Part shown: in pieces, positions 1 through 6,646 of the stretch
Layout: each line of letters begins with the position of its first letter
How positions within the stretch are numbered: the first letter of the stretch is position 1
NCBI GenBank assembly: GCA_031283515.1
Contig: JAITBS010000044.1
Span: 1-6,868 of the forward strand
From: Planctomycetaceae bacterium
GTDB lineage: Bacteria; Planctomycetota; Planctomycetia; Pirellulales; Thermoguttaceae
Reading direction: 5' to 3'
DNA: 6,868 nt
Notes under the pieces: generated by a model
What the model was told of the DNA's origin: nothing
The model's database searches: none
The model's input: the letters and a program-made list of their open reading frames with translations, nothing else
Program-made: the position numbers and the translations under genes

Positions 1-62
1 CAAAAACGGACGCCGTTTCCGAACCACAGGAAAATAATTCCACTTCCGATTCCCAACCGTAA
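1..62 (+). CDS. C-terminal tail of an upstream gene (partial)
   Basis: Reading from base 3, the frame is open from the window edge to a TAA at 60-62 and encodes a short hydrophilic tail rich in Ser, Asn, Gln, Glu and Asp, beginning KTDAVSEPQENN. Codon content (GCC, GTT, TCC, GAA, CCA) resembles the genes downstream. The other two frames give less protein-like peptides. Disordered acidic tails of this kind often end periplasmic adaptor (membrane fusion) proteins of RND pumps, and the pump gene lies 1.8 kb downstream, so an adaptor is a reasonable guess. Nothing in the 19 visible residues proves it. The call that this is coding at all rests only on composition and frame. Confidence 0.4.
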   Translation, partial: KTDAVSEPQENNSTSDSQP

Positions 63-73
63 AATCAAATAAC

Positions 74-103
74 TTGAGTAACTATTCACACAAAAAATAT
101 ATC
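74..103 (+). promoter_or_regulatory. Candidate promoter for the first toxin-antitoxin cassette
   Basis: TTGAGT (74-79) and TATATC (98-103) resemble sigma-70 -35 and -10 boxes at 18-bp spacing. They lie between the stop of the upstream frame (62) and the ATG at 121, inside an AT-rich stretch. Each box matches consensus at about four of six positions, so this is only a weak candidate. No clear operator palindrome was found beside it. Confidence 0.3.
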
Positions 104-118
104 AGAACGGAAAATCAC

Positions 119-300
119 CGATGACTCAATTACATTCCTTTTCCGGTACGCCGTTTGATGTTCATTTTCCGGCGGAGATTCCGTGTCCGGTACCGGATTG
201 GGAAAACGGAGTTCTCCGTGCTTATTCTCAAGAAGAACAAAAACAAATTCGTAACTGGTATGTTGAACGCGGTTTGGTAAAACCATTGGAAGAAATAATC
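119..300 (+). repeat. Direct repeat of antitoxin 5' half (copy at 949-1130)
   Basis: The 182 bases from two before the A1 start codon to codon 60 match 949-1130 with about 10 substitutions and no gaps (hand alignment, roughly 94-95% identity). Upstream of 119 and downstream of 300 the similarity ends sharply. The offset between copies is 830 bp. Several of the differences change amino acids (P11S, Q37P, K41R, Q42T). Confidence 0.9.
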
Positions 301-453
301 GGGCAACCGAAACCGATGACTATTGATAAAATCATTCATACAAAAGAACGCTCAAAAATTCTTTTCCCTACGCCGGAAGATTCCGAACAATTTTTGGTAA
401 CATTAGAGGAAAGTCGGCAAAAAAGTTATGAAGGGGAAAGGAATATTGAATAG
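121..453 (+). CDS. Putative antitoxin A1, partner of PIN toxin T1 (unrecognised family)
   Basis: A 110-residue soluble protein with no signal peptide or membrane segment. I do not recognise its family: it lacks an evident ribbon-helix-helix, AbrB or Phd signature. Residues 1-36 are Pro- and aromatic-rich (VHFPAEIPCPVPDWENG). Residues 37-60 look helical (EEQKQIRNWYVERGLVKPLEEI). The tail from about 83 (PTPEDSEQFLVTLEESRQ) is probably another helix. The antitoxin role is inferred from position: it lies 27 bases upstream of a PIN toxin on the same strand, and the same pair recurs immediately downstream. The first 60 residues match the second copy at 56 positions, but the remaining 50 are only weakly alike, sharing an ESR-containing helix. 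In typical VapB proteins the C-terminus wraps the toxin, so the variable half here may be the toxin-binding part. The ATG at 121 is chosen because near-identity with the second copy starts two bases before it. Its ribosome-binding site is weak. Confidence 0.65.
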   Translation: MTQLHSFSGTPFDVHFPAEIPCPVPDWENGVLRAYSQEEQKQIRNWYVERGLVKPLEEIIGQPKPMTIDKIIHTKERSKILFPTPEDSEQFLVTLEESRQKSYEGERNIE

Positions 454-480
454 AACAAAAATATTATAGAAGAAAGAATA

Positions 481-891
481 ATGAAAACGCCTATTCTGGT
501 TGATACTTGTATTGTTTCCTATCATATCAATCAGCACTCATTAGCCGAACACTATGAGAAACATTTATTGGATCGAGATTGCTTTCTTTCATTTCAAACT
601 GTTGAGGAGTTACTTTTTGGTGCTCATAAAAATCGTTGGGGAACACGACGATTTAATGAGTTAAGAAAGGAGATTACGGATAAATATAAAGTTTTTTATG
701 TTGATCCTTGGATTATTGAATTATGTGCTAAAATTCGTGTAATTCGTAAAAATCAACCGATTTCGATTCAGGATGCATGGATTGCCGCAACAGCATTGGC
801 ATTGAGTTGTCCGTTGTTGACACATAACGCACGAGATTTTGAAAATATTCCCGGTTTGGAAATTATTACAGAATATACAACTAAAAATTAA
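481..891 (+). CDS. vapC: VapC-like PIN-domain toxin T1
   Basis: A 136-residue single-domain PIN protein, the usual length for VapC toxins, which are Mg-dependent endoribonucleases that cut tRNA or rRNA and are neutralised by the adjacent antitoxin. The expected acidic residues are present: D8 in LVDTCIVSY, E43 in TVEELLFGA, D98 in IQDAWIAATAL and D119 in THNARDF. The active site therefore looks intact. The C-terminal motif NARDFENIPGLEI is typical of VapC. The gene starts 27 bases after A1 and probably shares its transcript. A weak purine-rich stretch (AGAAGAAAG) precedes the ATG. The last 131 bases before the tail (752-882) differ from toxin T2 at only about 5 positions, while residues 1-91 match T2 at only about 38 of 91 by hand count. 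The target RNA cannot be told from sequence. Confidence 0.88.
   Translation: MKTPILVDTCIVSYHINQHSLAEHYEKHLLDRDCFLSFQTVEELLFGAHKNRWGTRRFNELRKEITDKYKVFYVDPWIIELCAKIRVIRKNQPISIQDAWIAATALALSCPLLTHNARDFENIPGLEIITEYTTKN
752..882 (+). repeat. Direct repeat of toxin 3' third (copy at 1591-1721)
   Basis: These 131 bases match 1591-1721 with about 5 substitutions and no gaps (about 96% identity). They cover toxin residues 92 to 134, including the DAWIAATAL and NARDFENIPGLEI motifs. Identity stops at both ends: before it the toxins share only about 42% of residues, and after it the two stops and downstream bases are unrelated. The offset is 839 bp, against 830 bp for the antitoxin repeat. The diverged middles therefore differ in net length by 9 bp. 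Confidence 0.9.
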
Positions 892-934
892 AAATATTGT
901 AATTATTTTACTGCATAGATACAAAATATTTATT

Positions 935-938
935 GGAG
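935..938 (+). promoter_or_regulatory. Ribosome-binding site for A2
   Basis: GGAG lies 12 bases before the ATG at 951, in the 59-base gap after T1. A1 has no equivalent, because the two copies diverge immediately upstream of the start codon. This supports separate translation initiation of the second cassette. Confidence 0.5.
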
Positions 939-950
939 AAAAAGTGAACG

Positions 951-1301
951 ATGACTCAATTACATTCCTTTTCCGGTACATCGTTTGATGTTCATTTTCC
1001 GGCTGAGATTCCGTGTCCGGTACCGGATTGGGAAAACGGAGTTCTTCGTGCTTATTCACCGGAAGAACAAAGAACAATTCGTAACTGGTATGTTGAACGC
1101 GGTTTGGTAAAACCATTGGAAGAAATAATCAACTTACAAAAACAACAAAAGCAAGCAAAAAAAGCAACTATAAACCGTGAACCTCCGTTGAGTGACGAAG
1201 AATTTAATGAATTTATGTTTGTTCTTAAAGAAAGTCGGCGTATAAGCAAAGAGTTGGAAGCACAACGAATGAGTACTGCTATTACAAATACGGAAAAATA
1301 A
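951..1301 (+). CDS. Putative antitoxin A2, partner of PIN toxin T2 (unrecognised family)
   Basis: A 116-residue soluble paralogue of A1. Residues 1-60 are almost identical to A1 (56 of 60), then the sequences part. A2 has a Lys/Gln-rich linker (LQKQQKQAKKA, about 62-72) followed by a predicted acidic helix (PLSDEEFNEFMFVLKESRR) that aligns loosely with the A1 tail. This layout of constant N-terminus, charged linker and variable C-terminal helix fits an antitoxin whose tail binds the toxin. That reading is inference from VapB-type systems, since the family itself is not recognised. The stop at 1299-1301 is 18 bases before toxin T2, and the GGAGG that serves T2 begins two bases after it, so translation of the two genes is probably coupled. 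It may be read from the A1 promoter or from an unseen promoter in 892-950. Confidence 0.65.
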   Translation: MTQLHSFSGTSFDVHFPAEIPCPVPDWENGVLRAYSPEEQRTIRNWYVERGLVKPLEEIINLQKQQKQAKKATINREPPLSDEEFNEFMFVLKESRRISKELEAQRMSTAITNTEK

Positions 1302-1302
1302 T

Positions 1303-1307
1303 GGAGG
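1303..1307 (+). promoter_or_regulatory. Strong ribosome-binding site fixing the T2 start
   Basis: GGAGG begins two bases after the A2 stop codon and lies 12 bases before the ATG at 1320. It supports that start for T2. The closer ATG at 1301 overlaps the A2 stop and is in another frame. Confidence 0.6.
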
Positions 1308-1319
1308 ATACGAACAAGA

Positions 1320-1742
1320 ATGAAACTTCCGATTGTTGTTGATACTTGTATTTTTTCGTATGATTTCAACCATCACACGTTAGCGGTTTCGTATGCAAGA
1401 TATTTGAAAACGTATGAATGTTTGCTTTCTTTTCAATCTATCGGAGAGTTGTATTATGGTGCCATTCGACGAAACTGGAGTAATCATAAAAAAGAACAAT
1501 TAAGAAAGACAATTACAGAAAATTATACTATTATTCATTCGGATGATTCGATTATCGTATGGTTTGCGTTTGTGATGACGGCTCGTCAACATCAACCGAT
1601 TTCGATTCAGGATGCGTGGATTGCCGCAACAGCATTAGCATTTGGTTGTCCGTTGTTGACGCATAACGCACGAGATTTTGAAAATATTCCCGGTTTGGAA
1701 ATTATTACAGAATATACAACTGAAGGTAACTTGCAACATTGA
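1320..1742 (+). CDS. vapC: VapC-like PIN-domain toxin T2
   Basis: A 140-residue PIN-domain ribonuclease, paralogue of T1. Conserved acidic residues are D8 (VVDTCIFSY), E43 (SIGELYYGA), D98 (IQDAWIAATAL) and D119 (THNARDF), so it too looks catalytically intact. Residues 92-134 are nearly identical to T1 (41 of 43). The first 91 residues match at only about 38 positions, with the lowest similarity at 45-60 and 71-91, the helical region that in VapC structures contributes to antitoxin contact and target choice. The tail (EGNLQH) differs from that of T1. It is preceded by A2 with an 18-base gap. After its stop comes a 159-base stretch with no gene and no convincing promoter before the RND pump. 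Confidence 0.88.
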   Translation: MKLPIVVDTCIFSYDFNHHTLAVSYARYLKTYECLLSFQSIGELYYGAIRRNWSNHKKEQLRKTITENYTIIHSDDSIIVWFAFVMTARQHQPISIQDAWIAATALAFGCPLLTHNARDFENIPGLEIITEYTTEGNLQH

Positions 1743-1901
1743 AGAAAACTAATGAACGTGTGAAATTAACTTATCTTAGCCAATACTTGAACAACTTATT
1801 TTATGAGCGTATTTGAAAGATGCCGTTCATACTTACCAATTAGTAACACTTAACTTAAAACTTTGTGCGTTGTTACACAGCGTGTCAAACAATATTGAAA
1901 C
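1743..1901 (+). other. Intergenic gap between toxin T2 and the RND pump
   Basis: 159 AT-rich bases with stops in all forward frames for most of their length. A TTGAAC at 1787-1792 could be a -35 box, but no good -10 follows at the usual distance. No terminator hairpin was seen after T2. Whether the pump has its own promoter here is undecided. Confidence 0.4.
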
Positions 1902-4900
1902 ATGTTTTCCCATTTTTTTATTGATCGTCCGATTTTTGCTTGTGTTGTTTGTTTGGTTATTACGTTGCTTGGAGCGGTATCGTATATGTCGTTACCGGTG
2001 GAGCAGTTTCCTGACATTGTACCGCCGACGATTTCCATTTCGGCGACGTATCCCGGAGCCAGTGCGGAAGATGTTGCGAATGCGGTGGCGATTCCGTTGG
2101 AGGAGCAACTCAATGGAGTTGATAACATGATTTACATGGATTCGCAATGTACCAGCGACGGTTCGTTGCGAATTACGGTATCGTTTGAAGTTGGGACGAA
2201 TCCTGATATTGCGTCGGTTCTTGTTCAGAACCGAGTGAAGGCGGCGGAACCGCTTTTGCCGGATGAAGTTCGGCGTTTAGGAGTTCGGGTTGATAAGCGG
2301 GCGACGAATTTTATTTGTTTTGTCAATCTGTTTGAAAAAATACCGGACATTACCGAACCGCCAACCGAATCCTCAACCTCTTCCTCAACGTCATCTCATG
2401 GTATGGGTATTTCCGGTGCGTTGGCGGCGAACCAGGCAAACGGTAATCAACAGCAAGGAACAAAAAGCGGTCAATATCTTGCGAATTACGCATCACTTTA
2501 TTTGAAAGACCGTTTGGCTCGAGTCAAGGGAGTTGGCGAAGTGATGATGTTTGATCGCCGTCAGTTTAGTATGCGTATTTGGCTTGACGAAGACACTATG
2601 TCGGCACGCGGAATTTCTGTTCAGGAAGTTCGCGCCGCCATTCAGGAGCAAAATGTTCAGGTTGCTGCCGGACGAATTGGTCTGGAACCGGTTCCCGAAG
2701 GTATTCAAACTAACTTGGCTATTGTAACATTGGGACGGCTTCAAGATGTTTCGCAGTTTGAGAATATCATTCTTCGTAACGATTCCGGCGGCGGTGTTTT
2801 GCGTTTGAAAGATGTTGCCCTTATTGAGTTGGGCGCAGCGGATTATTCAGGAGAAGCTCGGTACAACGGAAAAATGGCAACCGGTATGGCGATTGCTCCG
2901 CGTGCCGGTGCGAACGCATTGGAAGTTTCCGCCAATGTGGTCAATATGATGGCATCCATCAAAGAATCAATTGAACGGAGCGGTTTGGAATACGCGATTC
3001 CGTTTAATGCCACCGATTTTATTCAGGCAACGGTCGATGAATTTTTAGAAACATTAGTTCTTTGTGTTTGCTTTGTTGTTTTTACGGTTTTTATATTTCT
3101 TCAGGATTGGCGGGCAGCATTGATTCCGACATTGACGATTCCGGTTTCGATTATCGGAACATTTTTCCTTATGAATATTTTCGGATTTTCGATTAACACC
3201 ATGACGTTGTTTGGTTTAATTCTTGTTATTGGTATTGTTGTTGACGATGCGATTGTTGTTGTTGAAAATACGCAACGAATTATTGATGAAGAGCATCTTG
3301 ACCCGCATACGGCGGCGAAAAAATCAATGCTTCAAGTCATTGGACCGGTTGTGGCGACGGTTCTTGTGATGATGGCGGTCTTTATTCCGACGGCGATGAT
3401 GGAAGGAATTGTCGGACAACTTTATAAACAGTTTGCTTTGACAATTGCCGGTGCGGTTGGGATTTCAGGAATTTGCGGAGTAACATTAGCACCGGCGTTG
3501 TGTGCGATTTTACTTCGTCCGTCCGTTCCGAAAAACCGGCGGTTTATTGCTTTCCGAATCTTCAACTATTTCTTTGACGGTTTCGGAGCAATTTATCTGA
3601 AAACAGTCAAATCAATGATTTTTGTTTCACCGCTTATTTTTCTGCTTTGGGTTGGTTTAATTGGATTATTGCTTTGGGCGGTAACTCATCTTCCTTCGGG
3701 TTTTTTGCCGGACGAAGATCAGGGAGTTATTTTTATGGAAGTGAAACTTCCTGAAGGCGCATCACAGGAACGTACTGCCGAAGTATTGACCCGTGTTGAA
3801 CGGTTGGTTACGGCGCAACAAAAAACCAAACGCAGTGAAGATTACAACAAACGCAATCTTGCAATAAAACTTTATGAACGGTTTTGGGACAAGAAAAAAA
3901 CTTATGTTGAGCGCGGCGGTATTAAATCTGCCATGTATATTAACGGATTTTCTTTTGTTGGCGGTCAGGGTTCCAATCTTGGCATGGTGATTATGCCGCT
4001 TCAAGCGTGGAAAGATCGACGGGATGAAGGTTTGAAAATTCCTGCGATTCAAGCGAGGTTACAAAAGGGTCTTAACCTGATTCCTGAAGCGCAATTCCAG
4101 ATGTTTACACCGCCGCCGATTCAGGGTCTTGGAATATCGACGGGAGTTTCGTATGTTCTTCTTGATGAACGCGGAGTCGGGGCGAATACGATTGCTGCGG
4201 TGATGGACGATTTGAAACAAAAAGCGGTAGATATGAATCCGATTGTTGCGGCGATAACGCCGTTTAATCCGAGTGCGCCGCGTTTATTTCTGGACATTGA
4301 CCGTGACAAGGCGAAACGCATGGGACTGAGTTTGAGTGAGGTTTTTGCGGCGTTGCAATCTTATCTTGGTGCGGCGTACATTAATGATTTCAATGTTTTT
4401 GGGCGGACGTATCGAGTTAATGTTCAGGCGAAAGGCGAATATCGGGACAATGTTTCGGATATTCTTCGCATCAAGGTGAAGAACAATATTGGTACAATGG
4501 TTCCGTTGGAGGCGTTTACAACAGTGAAAGAAGTTGCGGGACCTCAATTGCTGACTCGTTACAACATGTTCCCGAGTGCTCAGTTTACGGGAATTGTTCG
4601 TCCTGACCGGAGTACCAGTGAAGGGATTGAGAAGATGGAGGAATTGAGTCAGACATTGCCGGATGGTTTTAGTTTTGACTGGACGGGAATTACGTTTCAG
4701 GAAAAGCGGGTTGGTCATCAAACGGCGATTTTCTTTGCGGTTTCGGTTTTGTTTGCATTTTTGATACTGGCGGCTCAATATGAGAGTTGGGCGTCGCCGT
4801 TGATTATTATGATGGCGGTTCCATTGGGGGTTGCCGGAGCACTTACTGCTGTGACGTTATTTGCTCTTCATGCCGGTAAAATGCCGGAGATTAATTTGTA

Positions 4901-5318
4901 CACACAAGTTGGTTTATTAATGATGGTTGGTTTGTCGGCAAAGAATGCGATTCTTATTACGGAATTTGCTAAGGAGCGCCGGGAACATGGTACGCCGTTG
5001 GTTCAATCGGCTTATGAGGCGGGGCGATTACGGTTACGTCCGATTTTTATGACATCGTTTGCGTTTATTTTGGGGGTGTTGCCGTTAGTTTGGGCGGACG
5101 GAGCAGGCGGTAATTCCCGCAACGCCATCGGCAACGGCGTGTTCGGCGGTCTGCTCATGGAAACGATGGTCGGTGTTTATGTAACTCCGGTACTTTTTGT
5201 ACTGATTCAGGGCATTGCGGAATTTTTTGAAAAACACATTAACGCATTCCTGGCGCATAGCCGAGCCAAAGCCCAACGTAAATCTCTTGATGAAGTTGTT
5301 GTCCGGCACGGCGACTAA
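1902..5318 (+). CDS. RND-family (HAE1) multidrug-type efflux transporter, AcrB-like
   Basis: An 1138-residue inner-membrane proton antiporter that would work as a trimer with a periplasmic adaptor and an outer-membrane channel to export drugs or other hydrophobic compounds. The start MFSHFFIDRPIFA is the family's classical N-terminus, which fixes the ATG at 1902 despite a poor ribosome-binding site. TM1 spans about 10-28, and periplasmic motifs such as LPVEQFPDI and YPGASAEDV follow. TM2-TM6 span about 385-530. TM4 carries the paired aspartates D448 and D449 (GIVVDDAIVVVEN), equivalent to AcrB D407/D408. The second half holds FLPDEDQG after TM7, K1014 in GLSAKNAIL (AcrB K940) and the RLRP motif around 1043-1047, so the proton relay looks complete. 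It is about 90 residues longer than AcrB, mostly through two insertions: a Ser/Thr/Gly/Gln/Asn-rich one at about 148-190 and a charged one at about 640-675. Substrate cannot be assigned. No adaptor or TolC-like gene is complete in the window. Confidence 0.95.
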   Translation: MFSHFFIDRPIFACVVCLVITLLGAVSYMSLPVEQFPDIVPPTISISATYPGASAEDVANAVAIPLEEQLNGVDNMIYMDSQCTSDGSLRITVSFEVGTNPDIASVLVQNRVKAAEPLLPDEVRRLGVRVDKRATNFICFVNLFEKIPDITEPPTESSTSSSTSSHGMGISGALAANQANGNQQQGTKSGQYLANYASLYLKDRLARVKGVGEVMMFDRRQFSMRIWLDEDTMSARGISVQEVRAAIQEQNVQVAAGRIGLEPVPEGIQTNLAIVTLGRLQDVSQFENIILRNDSGGGVLRLKDVALIELGAADYSGEARYNGKMATGMAIAPRAGANALEVSANVVNMMASIKESIERSGLEYAIPFNATDFIQATVDEFLETLVLCVCFVVFTVFIFLQDWRAALIPTLTIPVSIIGTFFLMNIFGFSINTMTLFGLILVIGIVVDDAIVVVENTQRIIDEEHLDPHTAAKKSMLQVIGPVVATVLVMMAVFIPTAMMEGIVGQLYKQFALTIAGAVGISGICGVTLAPALCAILLRPSVPKNRRFIAFRIFNYFFDGFGAIYLKTVKSMIFVSPLIFLLWVGLIGLLLWAVTHLPSGFLPDEDQGVIFMEVKLPEGASQERTAEVLTRVERLVTAQQKTKRSEDYNKRNLAIKLYERFWDKKKTYVERGGIKSAMYINGFSFVGGQGSNLGMVIMPLQAWKDRRDEGLKIPAIQARLQKGLNLIPEAQFQMFTPPPIQGLGISTGVSYVLLDERGVGANTIAAVMDDLKQKAVDMNPIVAAITPFNPSAPRLFLDIDRDKAKRMGLSLSEVFAALQSYLGAAYINDFNVFGRTYRVNVQAKGEYRDNVSDILRIKVKNNIGTMVPLEAFTTVKEVAGPQLLTRYNMFPSAQFTGIVRPDRSTSEGIEKMEELSQTLPDGFSFDWTGITFQEKRVGHQTAIFFAVSVLFAFLILAAQYESWASPLIIMMAVPLGVAGALTAVTLFALHAGKMPEINLYTQVGLLMMVGLSAKNAILITEFAKERREHGTPLVQSAYEAGRLRLRPIFMTSFAFILGVLPLVWADGAGGNSRNAIGNGVFGGLLMETMVGVYVTPVLFVLIQGIAEFFEKHINAFLAHSRAKAQRKSLDEVVVRHGD

Positions 5319-5390
5319 TACGGCATTTCAATATTTCCCTATTGTTTCGTTAAACATAAAAAATCCGCGATTCTTGATTTTAGTGAAAGC

Positions 5391-5395
5391 AAGGA
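5391..5395 (+). promoter_or_regulatory. Ribosome-binding site of the phosphoesterase
   Basis: AAGGA sits nine bases before the ATG at 5405 and supports that start, which also places the twin-arginine motif at the expected distance from the N-terminus. Confidence 0.55.
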
Positions 5396-5404
5396 ATTTA
5401 CATT

Positions 5405-6337
5405 ATGCCGATTACATTACCTCCGATAAACCGCCGTCATTTTATAACAGGAACAATAAGTGGAGCGGCGGCATTATTATTCCATCCGGTTTGGAGTGCC
5501 GAACCGGATGAAAGGCAATCACAAGATGTTTGGGCGTTTCTTTCCGATACCCATATCCCCGAAAACCGTAACCAAACCGGCGGAACTCCTTCAATCAATC
5601 CCGTTGAACATCTCTCCAAAATCCGTACTGATATTCTTTCCGGAGAAATCGGCAAACCATGCGGTGTTATTGTGAGCGGTGATTGTGTTTATTTACACGG
5701 TTTGCCGGGTGATTACAAAACACTTTTCGAAGAATTTATGCCGTTTCGTGAAAAAGGTTTACCGGTTCATTTTGTGATGGGTAATCACGATAACAGGCAC
5801 GTATTTCTCAACGCTGTTGCCCAATCAACCGCAACAAATACACCGCCAATAATTCCCTCTCGGCTTCATTCAATTGTTGAAACACCAAAAGTTAATTTTT
5901 TCCTTCTTGATTCTTTGGAAAAAACAAACCATACACCCGGTCTTTTCGGCGAAGAACAACTTCAATGGTTGACCGATGAACTGGATTCTCATAAAGATAA
6001 ACCGGCAATTCTTGTTGGACATCATAATCCCGATTATTCTGGAAACATTGTTAAAGCTTCCGGTGCCCTCCAAGATACAGCCGTATTTTTCGAACAAATT
6101 CGGGAACGTAAACAGGTTAAGGCGTATTTTTACGGGCATACCCATACTTGGAAAACTCTTCGGGTGAACGGTATTCACATGATCAATATTCCCGCAACCG
6201 CATGGCGATTCGACCAAAGCCAACCCTTCGCATGGGTTTTATTGACCTTAAAAGACAACGGAATGTCATTGACCCTGCGTTCTATTGATCCGGAACATCC
6301 AAAACACAACGAAATTGTCAATCTCGCATGGCGATAA
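5405..6337 (+). CDS. Tat-exported calcineurin-like metallophosphoesterase
   Basis: A 310-residue protein with the full metallophosphoesterase motif set: D48-x-H50 (FLSDTH), G92-D93 (VSGDCV), G126-N-H-D129 (MGNHDNR), G205-H-H207 (VGHHNPD) and G244-H-T-H247 (YGHTHTW). These residues bind a two-metal centre that hydrolyses phosphomono- or diesters. The arrangement is close to the CpdA-like (cyclic-nucleotide phosphodiesterase) branch, but the substrate cannot be read from sequence. The N-terminus has a twin-arginine motif (NRRHFIT, R10-R11), a short hydrophobic stretch (about 15-30) and a possible cleavage site near VWSAEP, so the mature protein probably acts outside the cytoplasm, folded with its metals before export. 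The gene lies 86 bases after the RND stop on the same strand, so it may be cotranscribed. There is no known functional link with the pump. A probable terminator follows 26 bases after the stop. Confidence 0.9.
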   Translation: MPITLPPINRRHFITGTISGAAALLFHPVWSAEPDERQSQDVWAFLSDTHIPENRNQTGGTPSINPVEHLSKIRTDILSGEIGKPCGVIVSGDCVYLHGLPGDYKTLFEEFMPFREKGLPVHFVMGNHDNRHVFLNAVAQSTATNTPPIIPSRLHSIVETPKVNFFLLDSLEKTNHTPGLFGEEQLQWLTDELDSHKDKPAILVGHHNPDYSGNIVKASGALQDTAVFFEQIRERKQVKAYFYGHTHTWKTLRVNGIHMINIPATAWRFDQSQPFAWVLLTLKDNGMSLTLRSIDPEHPKHNEIVNLAWR

Positions 6338-6363
6338 CGTAATGTAATTGAAACATCTTTAAT

Positions 6364-6388
6364 AGGACGAGGAATGTCTCGCCCTTTT
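6364..6388 (+). terminator. Probable intrinsic terminator after the phosphoesterase
   Basis: AGGACGAG (6364-6371) can pair with CTCGCCCT (6378-6385) around a six-base loop GAATGT, giving an eight-position stem with one A-C mismatch, followed by TTTT (6385-6388). It begins 26 bases after the stop codon at 6337. The T tract is short, so efficiency is uncertain. Confidence 0.55.
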
Positions 6389-6560
6389 GCGTTCTTCAAA
6401 AATATTACGGTATTTCAACGAAACCATGACGCTACTGAATAAATACAAGATACGGGAGCATTCCTTTTTCCGTGTCGATTTTTGACATCTATTCATTCGT
6501 CCTCTTCTTTTACGCTAACCGACCTTTCAGTGAAACACCGCCTACTTACTGAATCGGGGT
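6389..6560. other. Non-coding stretch with no recognised feature
   Basis: Between the terminator and the repeat cluster I see no credible ORF on either strand, no tRNA-like fold and no recognisable promoter. The only small structure is TTTCA-G-TGAAA at about 6525-6535, a five-base inverted repeat that could be chance. Confidence 0.5.
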
Positions 6561-6603
6561 GTCAACCTTTCGGCGGGTAGTCAACCTTTCGCCGAAAGGT
6601 TTT
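6561..6603. repeat. Short direct repeat plus perfect 9-bp inverted repeat
   Basis: GTCAACCTTTCGGCG (6561-6575) recurs as GTCAACCTTTCGCCG (6580-6594) with one mismatch and a 19-bp period. The second copy is also the left arm of a perfect palindrome: AACCTTTCG (6583-6591), one central base, then CGAAAGGTT (6593-6601), followed by TT. As RNA it would fold with a CGCCG loop and a seven-pair stem. It could be a weak terminator, a protein-binding site or a remnant of a repeat element. A third related core (ACCTTTCAG) lies at 6522-6530. Confidence 0.7.
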
Positions 6604-6646
6604 AAACAATACGGCGAAAGCCGACTTGTCCCTGTTTACAGCCGGC

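Noticed and set aside
721..1116. Minus-strand ORF of 131 aa, with a similar one at 86-286
   Set aside because: Both are antisense to the antitoxin and toxin genes and resemble each other only because the sense strand is duplicated. They lack ribosome-binding sites and conflict with strong PIN motifs on the + strand.
119..1721. Transposon or insertion sequence carrying the TA cassettes
   Set aside because: There is no transposase, no terminal inverted repeats and no target-site duplication. The repeats are direct and lie inside the coding genes.
4284..4778. Minus-strand ORF of 164 aa inside the RND gene
   Set aside because: It lies wholly opposite conserved RND coding sequence, is rich in Arg/Asn as antisense shadows are, and shows no domain.
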